NCBI GenBank assembly: GCA_016931115.1
Contig: JAFGFM010000009.1
Span: 57,562 to 121,561 of the forward strand
DNA length: 64,000 nucleotides
Reading direction: 5' to 3'
Source: Deltaproteobacteria bacterium
GTDB taxonomy: Bacteria; Desulfobacterota; DSM-4660; Desulfatiglandales; HGW-15
Shown here: in pieces, positions 36,716 through 47,417 of the stretch
How the letters are laid out: the number at the start of each line of letters is the position of its first letter
How positions within the stretch are numbered: the stretch's first letter is position 1
Notes under the pieces: generated by a model
Seen by the model: only the letters and a program-made list of their open reading frames with translations
Databases searched by the model: none
Told to the model about the DNA's origin: nothing
Made by a program: the position numbers and the translations under genes

Positions 36716-37702
36716 TTATCTCTTTTCAACCATTATACTGCCGCTGAAACTCTCCAGGGATAATTCAGGGCCGCCATTACCTGCAATACCTTTAATATTT
36801 TTGTTGTCTATCTTGCCTGACAGGGTTATTGCAAAATCAGTATTTATGCTGCCGCTAAAGGTCTTTGCGGTAACACTAAACCCTGAATCAGCCGGGAGTT
36901 CTATCCTTATACCCCCGCTGACCGATTTATATGAATGTACGCCATGGCCCAGTATGTACTTTGCCCTTATGCTGCCACTCACTGTTTCAGCCCTGGCCCC
37001 TTTTACCTCTGAACCTGACATTAAATCTATACCACCGCTCACGGTCTTTGCGGACACAGCACCCATGAGCTCATTCACTGTTATTTTACCTGAAACCGTT
37101 TCAAGGGTTGCATCATCTGCAGCACCTTCAAGATATATGCTGCCGCTGACACTATTTGCTGTTACATCCTTTACAGCGCTGACCACCTTTATCCCACCAC
37201 TTACAGTCTTCGATTTAAGATCACCGCCGATAGAGCTAACCCTGATATCCCCGCTTACTGATTCCAGGGAAATTTCGGCCTTATCCGGTACAATCAATTC
37301 ATAATCAACAGAAGATCTATTACCATCGAAACCGGAGAAGAAGTTAAAATGGAATGATTTATCATATTCGGTATTTATGCTTATGCGGCTGTCATGGGAA
37401 TCTATATCAACATGTATCTTATCAAGCTCTTTTTGGGAATCAGCCCTTTTCCTTGCCTCAATCTTTATCTCATTCTTATCCCATGTTGTAACAGCAATAT
37501 TGCCGGATATGTTTTTTAACCGCACCGCGCCATCCCGTTCAAGGGGATATTGTTTATTGATAACCTCCTCGACATCTGCATAAGCAAAGAGCGAAAATAG
37601 AGCCAATAAAACAAATATTATTGAGATACCAGCCGACCTTACCTTTTTCATCTTATTCTCCTTTTTCTGAATGGATTCATCTCTATTCATGGTGACAATC
37701 AA
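36716..37702 (-). CDS. DUF4097-type putative adhesin
   Basis: Repeated SVSGDIRVSS / TVSGGIKVVS / SVSGSIYLEG units. Confidence 0.8.
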   Translation of the reverse strand: MIVTMNRDESIQKKENKMKKVRSAGISIIFVLLALFSLFAYADVEEVINKQYPLERDGAVRLKNISGNIAVTTWDKNEIKIEARKRADSQKELDKIHVDIDSHDSRISINTEYDKSFHFNFFSGFDGNRSSVDYELIVPDKAEISLESVSGDIRVSSIGGDLKSKTVSGGIKVVSAVKDVTANSVSGSIYLEGAADDATLETVSGKITVNELMGAVSAKTVSGGIDLMSGSEVKGARAETVSGSIRAKYILGHGVHSYKSVSGGIRIELPADSGFSVTAKTFSGSINTDFAITLSGKIDNKNIKGIAGNGGPELSLESFSGSIMVEKR

Positions 37703-37709
37703 TTATTTA

Positions 37710-38072
37710 TCAGTTGATCCAGTATTCCATAACAACACCATCCTTTATCTTGAAAGAGATGGTTTCCTTTGTATCTTCGGAGGTGTTTGAATTGAAGATC
37801 AGGAACAATGAGAAATGTTTTGTCGTATGTTTGTTATTTTCATACACCATGAGCTCTTCACCGTCCGGATACTGCTTTTCTCTGTCAGGCCTTCCAAAGG
37901 TGTCTATTACCCATTCCTTTGTTGTAACCCCTGGTTCAATGCTGTTTATCCTGCTGTTTGATTCTGAATAAACCGATGATGAGTTTGTGGTATGAGACCC
38001 GTGGCTGATCATGCAACCTGTCAGGAACGTACCGGTTGACATGATAATAAATAATAAAAGCGCCTTTTTCAT
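37710..38072 (-). CDS. Small lipoprotein (SmpA/OmlA-like)
   Basis: MKKALLLFIIMSTGTFLTGC lipobox; INSIEPGVTTKEWVIDTFGRPDREKQYPDGEELMVYE; ORF open to 38219. Confidence 0.7.
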   Translation of the reverse strand: MKKALLLFIIMSTGTFLTGCMISHGSHTTNSSSVYSESNSRINSIEPGVTTKEWVIDTFGRPDREKQYPDGEELMVYENNKHTTKHFSLFLIFNSNTSEDTKETISFKIKDGVVMEYWIN

Positions 38073-38461
38073 TTTTCCTTCTCCTTTTTGTTTATATAGT
38101 GGGATTCTGTTAACAGTCCCCTGATATTCTGGCCTTCTATCCCTGCATCCTTTCTGCACAGGGCGGTTTTTATGTGGGGGGGTATACTGTTTCCCGAAAC
38201 ACCTTTTTGCCCTGTTCATCAGAAGCCTGGATAGAAGGCTGAACGGGTGACTAAATAAACGACACCCGCATGATTAAAAAAACTCAAATTATTTTTGAGA
38301 TCCTTGTTCAGATGGTTTGTAGGGAAAGCATAATGTGTGCCATATTCGGCACACATATTTTTTATCTTAAATATCAAAATGTTGTGAGATAAGTGAAATA
38401 AATATAATGGAAAGGGGTTAATATGAAAATGGTTTTTACAGCCACTAAATAGCGGTTCAGG

Positions 38462-38878
38462 TCATTCGCCGATGATCTTTACCAGCACTCGCTTCTTTCT
38501 CCTGCCGTCAAACTCGCCGTAAAAGATCTGCTCCCAGGGGCCGAAATCAAGCCTGCCATCAGTTATTGCTACAACAACTTCCCTGCCCATGATCTGCCTT
38601 TTCATGTGGGCGTCCGCATTGTCCTCGCCGACATTATGCCGGTACTGTGAAACAGGTTCATGGGGTGCAAGTTGTTCAAGCCATTTTTCATAATCATGGT
38701 GCAGGCCTGACTCATCATCGTTTATAAAGACCGATGCGGTTATATGCATAGCATTGCAGAGGAGGAGCCCCTCTCTGACCCCGCTTTCCTTCAGGCACAC
38801 CTCAATATCGGGTGTAATATTGATAAAGGCCCTTCGGGTGGGCACATGAAACCACAGCTCTTTTCTATATGACTTCAT
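38462..38878 (-). CDS. YjbQ-family protein
   Basis: [41 protein letters not shown]. Confidence 0.85.
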   Translation of the reverse strand: MKSYRKELWFHVPTRRAFINITPDIEVCLKESGVREGLLLCNAMHITASVFINDDESGLHHDYEKWLEQLAPHEPVSQYRHNVGEDNADAHMKRQIMGREVVVAITDGRLDFGPWEQIFYGEFDGRRKKRVLVKIIGE

Positions 38879-39342
38879 AAAATCTCCAGCACCTCAAACT
38901 CCTGGAGCCCGCCAGGTGTTTTTACCCTTACCTCATCGCCCACCTCGCTCCCGATAAGGGCCATGCCTATGGGTGATTTTACAGATATCCTCCCCCTGTC
39001 AGGGTCTGATTCATATGGCCCCAGGATCTGGTATTGCACCTCTTCCTCCGTTTCCATGTTGTAGAGCAGTACTGTCCTGCCAAAGACCACCCTGTCTTTT
39101 GGTCCGTTTTCAAAGTCTATAACCTCTGCCTGACCAATGGCCGATTCCAGTTCAATTATCTTGCCTTCAAGAAAAGACTGCTTTTCCTTGGCAGCATGAT
39201 ATTCTGCATTCTCACTCAGGTCCCCATGTTTTCTGGCCTCTTCGATAGCGCGGATATTATCCGGACGCTCAACCTTTTTTATGTGTGCAAGCTCTCCCTT
39301 AATCTTATCAAGACCTTCCTTTGTAAACGGGATCCTCTCCAT
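38875..39342 (-). CDS. greA: Transcription elongation factor GreA
   Basis: [53 protein letters not shown]. Confidence 0.95.
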   Translation of the reverse strand: MERIPFTKEGLDKIKGELAHIKKVERPDNIRAIEEARKHGDLSENAEYHAAKEKQSFLEGKIIELESAIGQAEVIDFENGPKDRVVFGRTVLLYNMETEEEVQYQILGPYESDPDRGRISVKSPIGMALIGSEVGDEVRVKTPGGLQEFEVLEIL

Positions 39343-39470
39343 AAATGCTCCTCCATGAAATATTTAGGAAATCAGCTCAGGAAAACCTTAGCCAATGTAT
39401 AATTATTGCTCAATTCATTCTGTCTGTGACCGAGTAATTACCCTGTCATGTTGTTTGTTTATTGCGTGCC

Positions 39471-40133
39471 CTATTTGCCGTTATTCTTCCTGACATAAAC
39501 ATCATCCAGCACTTCAGGATCAATGGCAAGGTCTGTCTCCCCCACCTTGAGTACAAAGGCAGGATAAGTCTGATGAACCTTTACCACCTCACCCGGTGTG
39601 ATTCCAAGGTCTGTGAGCCTGTCAAGGCGTGAATGGTGTTTTGTAGAGACATAAACGATCCTTGCTGTTTCGCCAGACTTTAATCTGTTCAGAGGCATAA
39701 TTACCGGCTGTATGTTCTGCTCAGCCCTTTTACAGCAGGCGCCCGGCGGGATATGCCTGCCGTGAGGGCATTCACGCGGGTGGCCGAGCAGGGTACATAT
39801 GGCGTCCAGTGCCTCATGACTCAGGCAGTGTTCAAGGCTGCATGCGGTTTCTTCCATGGGTTCATCCCCTATTTCCATGACATCTGTAAAGAGCCTTTCA
39901 GCGAGCCTGTGTGCCCTGATGAGTTTTCTGGCAATCTCCTCCCCCTTCTGGGTAAGGTTTATCTCATCTCTGACCTCAAACATGAAATCATCATCTATAA
40001 GCCTGTCAATGACCCTCTCTGTCACCTTCGGGGTCTCTATTTTCAGAAGATCAGATCTTTTTACAGAGCCTATCTCCTTGCCACACCATATGGATTCAAG
40101 CACCTCATCAATCTCTTCTTTTGTCAGCAACAT
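39471..40133 (-). CDS. DtxR/MntR-family regulator fused to a FeoA domain
   Basis: Winged-helix plus dimerisation domain (CSLEHCLSHEALDAICTLLGHPRECPHG) and C-terminal FeoA-like SH3. Confidence 0.85.
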   Translation of the reverse strand: MLLTKEEIDEVLESIWCGKEIGSVKRSDLLKIETPKVTERVIDRLIDDDFMFEVRDEINLTQKGEEIARKLIRAHRLAERLFTDVMEIGDEPMEETACSLEHCLSHEALDAICTLLGHPRECPHGRHIPPGACCKRAEQNIQPVIMPLNRLKSGETARIVYVSTKHHSRLDRLTDLGITPGEVVKVHQTYPAFVLKVGETDLAIDPEVLDDVYVRKNNGK

Positions 40134-40302
40134 CTTTTTCTCCTTTGATTACTCTCTTTATCCAGTCAATGATGCCGGATCTTTCAATTGTGCTGTATCC
40201 GCAGTGCGGGCAGCAGATGCTCCTGCATTTTTTATTAATTGGACACCCCCTGCACTCATTTTTATCAGGGTCAAATTCGTATCCGCACAGGGCGCATTTC
40301 AT
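40108..40302 (-). CDS. Small Cys-rich FeoB-associated protein
   Basis: MKCALCGYEFDPDKNECRGCPINKKCRSICCPHCGYS. Confidence 0.75.
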   Translation of the reverse strand: MKCALCGYEFDPDKNECRGCPINKKCRSICCPHCGYSTIERSGIIDWIKRVIKGEKDVADKRRD

Positions 40303-42356
40303 AGGCTCACCTTTAAGGCGCGAAGCAGAAGATTAAAGAGCCCTCCGAACAAAAAGGCAAAAACAAATATAAAGGATACAATGAGGGAGGCTGTCCTGAT
40401 GCCGCGCTCCTTGATCATTATTAACATATTGGCTATACAGGGCACAAAAAGGGTGATGGTAACAAGGGCCACGAGCATCTGGATCGGATCCAGGTTTCCC
40501 CCCTTTACCACTAGCACTGCCGCATAATCCCTTCTTAAAAAGCCCATTACAAAGGCGCCGGCAATATCCTTTGGAAGCCCGAGGAGATTTACCACAACAG
40601 GGGCAGCCAGGTCCTGTATCAGGGTCAGGGCGCCAAGTTTATCAAGGGTAAAGAGTATGATTGTACCCAGCATGAAAAGGGGCACTGCCTCCTTCAGGTA
40701 CCATTCGATACGTGCAAAGGTCTTTATAATGATATTGGATACCTTTGGTATCCGTATAGGTGGGGTTTCAAGTATGAAGTCGGATTTCTTTCCCGGTATT
40801 ACTATTGATGAAAAAAAGCCAACCACAAGAATAACGAAAATAATGACGGTGGCCCAGATAATGGTGGCCCAGGGGGATATGGTTGATGTCCCGCCAAAGA
40901 TCACACCAAGCTGGGCAGAGCAAGGGACAGCAAGGGCCAGGAGCAGTGTAATAATAATCCTCTCTTTTTTGCTTGGGAGTATCCTTGCTGTAAGGGTTGC
41001 CATGGTCGCGCACCCCAGGCCCAGTACCATGGGTAAAACAGCGGTGCCGTTAAGGCCGATTATTCTGAATATCCTGTTAACCATAATTGCAAGTCTTGGC
41101 ATGTACCCTGAATCTTCCATAAGACCAAAGATCAGAAAAAAGAAGCCGACAATGGGAAGCACTATTGCAATGGCATAGGTGAATGCCATGGTAAAGATAC
41201 CATATTCGCCGATCAGGAAATCTCGTATGAGCGTATTATCTGTTACAGAATGCACAACCCTTGTTAAAAAAGGGTTGATATATTCACCGAACACGATGTT
41301 CTCCATAAAATCAACACAGGTGCCTGCGCCAAATTCACCCACGATCTTGTATGTAATGTAAAGCACTGCAAGCAGGATGGGTATACCCCATACAGGGTGC
41401 ATGGAAAGCCTGCCAAAGGTCTGGGCTATATTGTGATCCCTGGCCCGTTCATCCTTTGTCTGGACCTCCTTCATGATCTCATCCACCTTTGCCATCCTGC
41501 GCTTGTTTATAAGATAGCTCAAGGGTGTGGGGCTCATTGACTGTATGGATGATCTTATCGCAGACACCCTCTCTATCGCCTCTTTACCGTATCTGATTGA
41601 AGACCATTCATCTATGCCATGCTCTCCTTCAAGGAGCATTATGGCAATTAACCTGGATATCTTTTCAGGGAAAAGCCCCTGTATCTGCTTTATTCCCGAT
41701 TCAAGTTTATCACCGTAATCAACTGTTATCTTCGGTTTCGCAGGGTTTGAGATGCCCTTTATAATCCCGCTTATCCCCTCCCTTCGTGTGGCAACAGTGG
41801 GGATAACCTCGGTTCCGAGGATCTGGCCGAGTTTTTTTGTGTCTACATTAATACCCCTGCTCATTGCCTCATCAATCATGTTGATGTCCAGTACAAAGGG
41901 GATCTCCATTTCAGAAAGCTGTATGCTTATGGAAAGGCCTCTTCGCAGGTTTTTTGAATCTGCCACCTGGACAACCATCTGTGCATTTTCGTCAAGGAGT
42001 ATGTCGCGTGTAACCCTTTCATCTTCTGACTGGGGAATGAGGCTGTTGGTGCCAGGGGTATCAATAACCAGGTACTTTTTTTTACCGCCGAAACGAGAGA
42101 ATGCCCTTGATACCTCAACGGTTGTCCCGGGGTAGTTGGAGACCGTTACATATTTACCGGTCAGGAGCCCAAAGATTACACTTTTCCCGACATTGGGGTT
42201 CCCGACAAGTATGATCTTGTCCCTCTCCATGTAATCCAGCTGTTTTTTGGTATCATGACCGCTCGGGCTCAATATTTCCTCCTGAACACCTTTACTCAAT
42301 GAAAAACCGGATCGAAAAGTGATTAACTGATCGATCCGGGTATATTGGTAAAACAA
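40299..42356 (-). CDS. feoB: Ferrous iron transporter FeoB
   Basis: G1 GNPNVGKSVIF, YPGTTVEVS, DTPGTNSL; gate motif region GFFFLIFGLMEDSGYMPRLA. Confidence 0.95.
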   Translation of the reverse strand: MFYQYTRIDQLITFRSGFSLSKGVQEEILSPSGHDTKKQLDYMERDKIILVGNPNVGKSVIFGLLTGKYVTVSNYPGTTVEVSRAFSRFGGKKKYLVIDTPGTNSLIPQSEDERVTRDILLDENAQMVVQVADSKNLRRGLSISIQLSEMEIPFVLDINMIDEAMSRGINVDTKKLGQILGTEVIPTVATRREGISGIIKGISNPAKPKITVDYGDKLESGIKQIQGLFPEKISRLIAIMLLEGEHGIDEWSSIRYGKEAIERVSAIRSSIQSMSPTPLSYLINKRRMAKVDEIMKEVQTKDERARDHNIAQTFGRLSMHPVWGIPILLAVLYITYKIVGEFGAGTCVDFMENIVFGEYINPFLTRVVHSVTDNTLIRDFLIGEYGIFTMAFTYAIAIVLPIVGFFFLIFGLMEDSGYMPRLAIMVNRIFRIIGLNGTAVLPMVLGLGCATMATLTARILPSKKERIIITLLLALAVPCSAQLGVIFGGTSTISPWATIIWATVIIFVILVVGFFSSIVIPGKKSDFILETPPIRIPKVSNIIIKTFARIEWYLKEAVPLFMLGTIILFTLDKLGALTLIQDLAAPVVVNLLGLPKDIAGAFVMGFLRRDYAAVLVVKGGNLDPIQMLVALVTITLFVPCIANMLIMIKERGIRTASLIVSFIFVFAFLFGGLFNLLLRALKVSL

Positions 42357-42483
42357 TAATAGTTAAAAAACGGTTCTGGATTATAGGTGGGTAAACATGC
42401 TATGTCAAGTAATAAGCCCTTGCAGGCCTCGGTATCTTATCATGTTGAAAAACATTTAATAAACAGGGATTAATGTCGGCAGA

Positions 42484-43224
42484 TTACCCGGAAATATCAG
42501 AGTGGGTATGCGGCACCTCTCCATGATCGTGGGTATGGACATGGCTGTGTGCGATTTCCCCCCCCTCTTTTGAAATCCTGCCCTCTATCATGCCGTATAT
42601 TACCCCGGTGGTATGCCTGATAAAATCCATGTCATGCGAGATGATTATAGCTGAAACCGCAATAGATTCAAGGAGATGGATTATTTTATGGGTTGTGTCA
42701 GGGTCAATGCCTGAGGTTGGTTCATCAAGCAGCAGGATATCCGGTTTCATGGCAAGCACTGTTGCAAGTGATACAAGCTTTTTTTCTCCACCCGAGAGTT
42801 TATATGTGATCCTATCCTCAAAATCCCCTATCCCGAGGTCAGAAAGCACCTTCCTGGATATCTCCTTTGCCTCCTGAATGCTTTTCCCCTGATTCAGGGG
42901 GCCGAATGCGACATCGTCAAGCACTGTGGGGCTGAAAAGCTGGTCATCAGGGTCCTGAAAAAGGAGGCCGACCCGCTGTCTTATCGGAAAGAAGTCCTTT
43001 TTATTTGTCATCTCCCTTCCGAAGATTACAAGTCTGCCGCTGTCCGGTCTTAAGAGCCCCATTATCAACCTGAACATGGTGGTCTTTCCGCTTCCGTTTG
43101 GCCCGATCAGGCCTAGCCTCTGCCCCTTTTTAAGGCAAAGGTCAAGATCTTTAATCACCTGCTTACCGGCAGGGTATGAATAGGAGATCTTTTCCAGGGT
43201 TATGAGTGTATCTGTTTCTGTCAT
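42484..43224 (-). CDS. cbiO: CbiO-type ECF transporter ATPase with His-rich C-terminus
   Basis: Walker A GPNGSGKTT, LSGGEKK, LLLDEPTSGIDP; tail HSHVHTHDHGEVPHTHSD. Confidence 0.9.
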   Translation of the reverse strand: MTETDTLITLEKISYSYPAGKQVIKDLDLCLKKGQRLGLIGPNGSGKTTMFRLIMGLLRPDSGRLVIFGREMTNKKDFFPIRQRVGLLFQDPDDQLFSPTVLDDVAFGPLNQGKSIQEAKEISRKVLSDLGIGDFEDRITYKLSGGEKKLVSLATVLAMKPDILLLDEPTSGIDPDTTHKIIHLLESIAVSAIIISHDMDFIRHTTGVIYGMIEGRISKEGGEIAHSHVHTHDHGEVPHTHSDISG

Positions 43225-43976
43225 CTTGCAAAGATAATAGCAGTAAGGGTAAAAAGAAAGATGATAATAAAAATAAAATCCTCACCCGTTATATCAAACC
43301 CGGTAAGGTCATAAAACCTGCCCTGAAAGCCCCTGCAGAGCATGGCGGAATGCACCCGCTCTGCACGGTCATGACTTTTAACAATCAGCATACCTGCCAG
43401 GTAGGCATAGGAACGGTATGTATGCAGGTTTGTACCGGGGCGGAATCCCCTTATCTCCATGGCCTCTTTAAGTTTTCTGTATTCATTCAAGATAGTATGG
43501 ATATATCTGTAGGAAAAGATAAAGAGATTTACTATCTTTGAAGGCAGACCCAGCGCCCCCATTGCCCTGCCCATGGTAAACACAGGCATTGTGGCTGTAA
43601 GTGCAATAAGAACAGTAATTATGGCATTTGATTTTATTGTCAGGCGAAGGCAGTATATGAGCCCCTCCAGTGAAATATCAAGCGGCCCAATATGTATAAG
43701 AACCTCTCCTTTTATGGTGAAGGGGAGAAATAGCCACAAAAACAGGATGAAAATATTTGCATAGAGAATGCGTGTCAGGAATTTTTTAACCTGAAGCCTG
43801 GCCAATGCCGTGATTATAAGCGCGGTAATAAGGCCAAGTAAAACAGGAAGAGGCCTGCTTGAAACTGAGACTACCAGTGAAAAGGCAAATGCAGAGAGTA
43901 TCCTTACCCTGGGATCAAGCCTGTGTATTATGGAACGTCCTTCTGAAAAGCCTTCATTGATATTCATCTTCTGCAA
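43221..43976 (-). CDS. cbiQ: CbiQ-type ECF transporter permease
   Basis: Polytopic; YRYIHTILNEYRKLKEAMEIRGF ... HDRAERVHSAMLCRGF. Confidence 0.9.
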   Translation of the reverse strand: MQKMNINEGFSEGRSIIHRLDPRVRILSAFAFSLVVSVSSRPLPVLLGLITALIITALARLQVKKFLTRILYANIFILFLWLFLPFTIKGEVLIHIGPLDISLEGLIYCLRLTIKSNAIITVLIALTATMPVFTMGRAMGALGLPSKIVNLFIFSYRYIHTILNEYRKLKEAMEIRGFRPGTNLHTYRSYAYLAGMLIVKSHDRAERVHSAMLCRGFQGRFYDLTGFDITGEDFIFIIIFLFTLTAIIFAR

Positions 43977-44008
43977 GCCTTTGATTCTGAGCCCGATGCA
44001 ATTATGTA

Positions 44009-45187
44009 TCAGGATTTCTTTGCCGTAGGCAGCATCACCTGTGGTTCAGTAAGAAGGAAACCCCCTTTTTTAATCCATGTTTTTAATATCTCTGCCACCT
44101 CGACAGCCCTCACATATGAAGAAAGGGGGACTGTAGGGATATCCCTGCCATCGAATTTTATCATGCCGCTTTTAAGCTGGGCATAGCTTACCATGGCAAG
44201 CGGCTTTGACTCGCCGTTCGGATAGTCATTGCCATAGTCAACAACGCGGGTGAAAATATCCTCATCGGCGACACCTGTAAACCTTGCCATATCTTCATTT
44301 AGTATGGGTATAGGCACACCCAGCCCTATGTTAATACTGCATCCATAACCCAGCATGCTTACACCTGCAATCCATTTCGGGTCCATCTGTTTCATGTCAC
44401 CCATTACCATGAGGGTGCCTGCGCCTGAAAGAGGGGTGCCATTTTTTGCCCTCTCTGCGTTAGGGTTATGCTGCGTGCCAGGGCCTATGATATAACCCTG
44501 TGCCCCTCCCAGAAAGATCCTTGTTCCCATACCCAGTGTAAGGTAATAGGGGTCGTTAAATAGAGGGCTTACACAGCCGGCAGTTGCATAGTTTGCATTA
44601 CCGGCCTTTGGTTTCAGGACGCCCATGTATGTATAGATGGTCTTTGCGGTCAGGTTTATTGCGCAGTTATAATTCTGGTATGCATTCCTGGGGTTCAGCA
44701 TGGTTGCATAAGGCAGCTCGGAAAGGGTGATCTTCTTTTCATACTCCTTTCTCGGGTAGCAGTCTGTGCCATATGATGTTGCCCTGAGTGTAACCTTTTT
44801 ACCGGCAATAAGGTCGTGTATGACATGACCTCCGCCATACTTGAACTGACCGGGATACACCCCGTTCAATGGATCATCCTCTGCAACCTCTGTTGCACCG
44901 ATATATGCATCAACCGCAGCTATGCCTCCATAGGCCGGGACATTGTTGAACCACACCTTTGATGCCCTGAGCGCCGGTTTTGTATGTCCAAAGTTTATAA
45001 ATGCCCCGGAAGAACACATTGGAGAAAAGGTCCCTGTTGTGACAACATCTATTTCTGCAGCGGCAGCGCCGGCGCCTCTCTGTTTAACAATCTCTGTCAT
45101 CTCATCTGCCCTGACAACAACTGCCTTTCCTGATCTGATCTTTTTATTTATCTCTTCTATTGTTCTGGTTGTCTTTTTAATGGCCAC
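44009..45187 (-). CDS. DUF39 homocysteine-biosynthesis-type protein
   Basis: TGTFSPMCSSGAFINFGH, GGGHVIHDLIAGK; GTG start with RBS GGAG preferred over 45277. Confidence 0.85.
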   Translation of the reverse strand: MAIKKTTRTIEEINKKIRSGKAVVVRADEMTEIVKQRGAGAAAAEIDVVTTGTFSPMCSSGAFINFGHTKPALRASKVWFNNVPAYGGIAAVDAYIGATEVAEDDPLNGVYPGQFKYGGGHVIHDLIAGKKVTLRATSYGTDCYPRKEYEKKITLSELPYATMLNPRNAYQNYNCAINLTAKTIYTYMGVLKPKAGNANYATAGCVSPLFNDPYYLTLGMGTRIFLGGAQGYIIGPGTQHNPNAERAKNGTPLSGAGTLMVMGDMKQMDPKWIAGVSMLGYGCSINIGLGVPIPILNEDMARFTGVADEDIFTRVVDYGNDYPNGESKPLAMVSYAQLKSGMIKFDGRDIPTVPLSSYVRAVEVAEILKTWIKKGGFLLTEPQVMLPTAKKS

Positions 45188-45421
45188 CTTATAACTCCTC
45201 CGGGTCGTTACTGGTTTATGTCTCTTTTTCAAAATACAGCGGGGAGCAATGATAGTTCCAAAATATAGATAAGACAAGAAAAAGTTTATGCTGAAAAACC
45301 GTGGGGAGCAGTGTCATGTTGTTTGCTTGACATTTATCCACCCTTTTTATAAGCATTAAACCTTTCCCGGCTGAACATTGTTTTCATATGGCGCATCACC
45401 GGGGATTGCCTGTTTAATTTA

Positions 45422-46252
45422 ATGGAGCAGAGTATGGGTAACACAGTATATGCCGGTAACATAAAGATAGATGAAAAAGGGCCTTTTTTTATCATTGCCG
45501 GCCCCTGCGTTATAGAATCGGAAGAGATAACAATGAGGGTGGCCTCTTTTTTAAAGGAGACATCTGAAAAGCTTGATATCCCGATCATATTCAAGACCTC
45601 CTATGACAAGGCAAACAGGACATCGGTTACCTCATACAGGGGGCCCGGGTTAGAAAAGGGCCTTGAGATTATCATTAAGGTAAAGGAGCGGACAGGACTT
45701 CCCGTGCTTTCGGATATCCACAGCCTTGATGAGGTGGAGAGGGCTGCCTCAGTGCTGGATGTGCTCCAGATACCGGCCTTTTTAAGCAGGCAGACAGACC
45801 TCCTTGTAAAGGCAGGGAAATCAGGAAAGACGATTAATATCAAAAAGGGGCAGTTTGTATCACCTGTTGATTTTGAACAGGCGGTCAAAAAGGTGCTCTC
45901 AACCGGTAACAGAAATATCATGCTCACGGAAAGGGGTACATTCTTCGGGTATAATAATCTTGTGGTGGATTTCAGGGGTATCCCCATTATGAAAGGGTTC
46001 GGATTCCCTGTTGTCTTTGACGCCACCCACAGCGTTCAGCTGCCGGGAGGAGATGTCACATGCTCTGGCGGAGAGAGAAAATATGCTGCATATCTCGCCC
46101 GTGCAGCAGTGGCTGCCGGCGCTAACGGGGTATTTATGGAGGTGCACCCTGACCCTGACAACGCACTGTGTGACGGCCCCAACTCCTTGCCTCTTGAAGA
46201 GGTAAAACCGCTTCTGATACTGCTCAAGGATATCCACTCCCTTGTCAACTGA
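45422..46252 (+). CDS. kdsA: 3-deoxy-8-phosphooctulonate synthase
   Basis: FIIAGPCVIESEE, FKTSYDKANRTS, VFDATHSVQLPGG. Confidence 0.95.
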   Translation: MEQSMGNTVYAGNIKIDEKGPFFIIAGPCVIESEEITMRVASFLKETSEKLDIPIIFKTSYDKANRTSVTSYRGPGLEKGLEIIIKVKERTGLPVLSDIHSLDEVERAASVLDVLQIPAFLSRQTDLLVKAGKSGKTINIKKGQFVSPVDFEQAVKKVLSTGNRNIMLTERGTFFGYNNLVVDFRGIPIMKGFGFPVVFDATHSVQLPGGDVTCSGGERKYAAYLARAAVAAGANGVFMEVHPDPDNALCDGPNSLPLEEVKPLLILLKDIHSLVN

Positions 46253-46808
46253 CCCAAAGGAGAAACTGGTAATGATAGAAAACAGGGCAAAGGAAATAGC
46301 GCTCCTTGTACTTGATGTGGATGGCGTAATGACAGATGGCCGCATAGTTATGAATGACCTTGGGCAGGAAATAAAGTATTTTAATGTAAAGGATGGACAC
46401 GGCATAAGGCTTTTACTTCATGCGGGTATTGATGTGGCCATTATTACCGGCAGGGAGTCTGAGACAGTAAGGTTGAGGGCCGCTGACCTGGGGATTACAA
46501 GAGTCTATCAGGGTATCAAAGAGAAGGAAGCAGTATGTAAAAAGATAATGGCTGAAAAGGGTCTTGAAATGGATCAGGTATGCTGCATGGGGGATGATCT
46601 CCCTGATATCCCCATGTTAAGGTGTGCCGGGCTCCCTGTTGCCGTGGCAGATGCCACCATTGAAACCCGTGATGCTGCCCTTTATGTAACAAAGGCCCCG
46701 GGAGGGTTTGGCGCTGTAAGAGAGGTGTGCGAGATCATCCTCAAGGCAAAGGGGAAATGGCCGGAATTTAAGGGGAATAATGAAAAAACCAAATTAGGCT
46801 TTACATAG
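46242..46808 (+). CDS. kdsC: Kdo-8-phosphate phosphatase (HAD)
   Basis: LLVLDVDGVMTDG, FNVKDGHGI, ITGRES, CCMGDDLPDIPML. Confidence 0.95.
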   Translation: MSTDPKEKLVMIENRAKEIALLVLDVDGVMTDGRIVMNDLGQEIKYFNVKDGHGIRLLLHAGIDVAIITGRESETVRLRAADLGITRVYQGIKEKEAVCKKIMAEKGLEMDQVCCMGDDLPDIPMLRCAGLPVAVADATIETRDAALYVTKAPGGFGAVREVCEIILKAKGKWPEFKGNNEKTKLGFT

Positions 46809-46838
46809 TAAAAATGTATCTGGTATAATTATTGCATT

Positions 46839-47417
46839 ATGGCGAGGCTCTCAAAAAAATCGTTGCCATTAATCGGGGTTGTTCTTCTGTTATCTGTTAT
46901 CGGATTTTTTGTAATAAAAACCGATACAAGAGAATCAGAGAAGGAGATACCGGAGGTGACAATCCCAAAGGCGGATATCAGTTCAGAAAATTTTATTGTT
47001 ACTGAGAGTGATCCCGATAAAGGGACAAAACTGATACTTGAGGCTGATGAAGGCAGCTATTCAAATGAAAAGGATGGTGAAATAGGCAGTTTCAAGGGGT
47101 TCAGGATGAAACACCAGACAAAAGAGGCCCTTGATTTTGAACTTGAAGGGGAGAGCGGGGAGATTGACAGGGAAAAAAATGAGATTTACCTCTCCGGCGG
47201 GCTTAAGGGTAAAACAGCAGAGGGGTATCTCATTTACACTGAGCGCATAACGATTCAACAGAATGAAAACTGTATAAAATCCGATGAGGCTGTTACGGTT
47301 GAGGGGCCTTTTTTCAGGATAACAGGCAAGGGGTTGTTTATGGATATGGAAAAGAAAACACTGGAAATACTCAAAGATGTAAATTCGGTCTTTTATAAAA
47401 GGGCCATTGATTTATGA
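46839..47417 (+). CDS. lptC: LPS export protein LptC
   Basis: Position between kdsC and lptA; single N-terminal TM; LptC-type beta-jellyroll. Confidence 0.8.
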   Translation: MARLSKKSLPLIGVVLLLSVIGFFVIKTDTRESEKEIPEVTIPKADISSENFIVTESDPDKGTKLILEADEGSYSNEKDGEIGSFKGFRMKHQTKEALDFELEGESGEIDREKNEIYLSGGLKGKTAEGYLIYTERITIQQNENCIKSDEAVTVEGPFFRITGKGLFMDMEKKTLEILKDVNSVFYKRAIDL

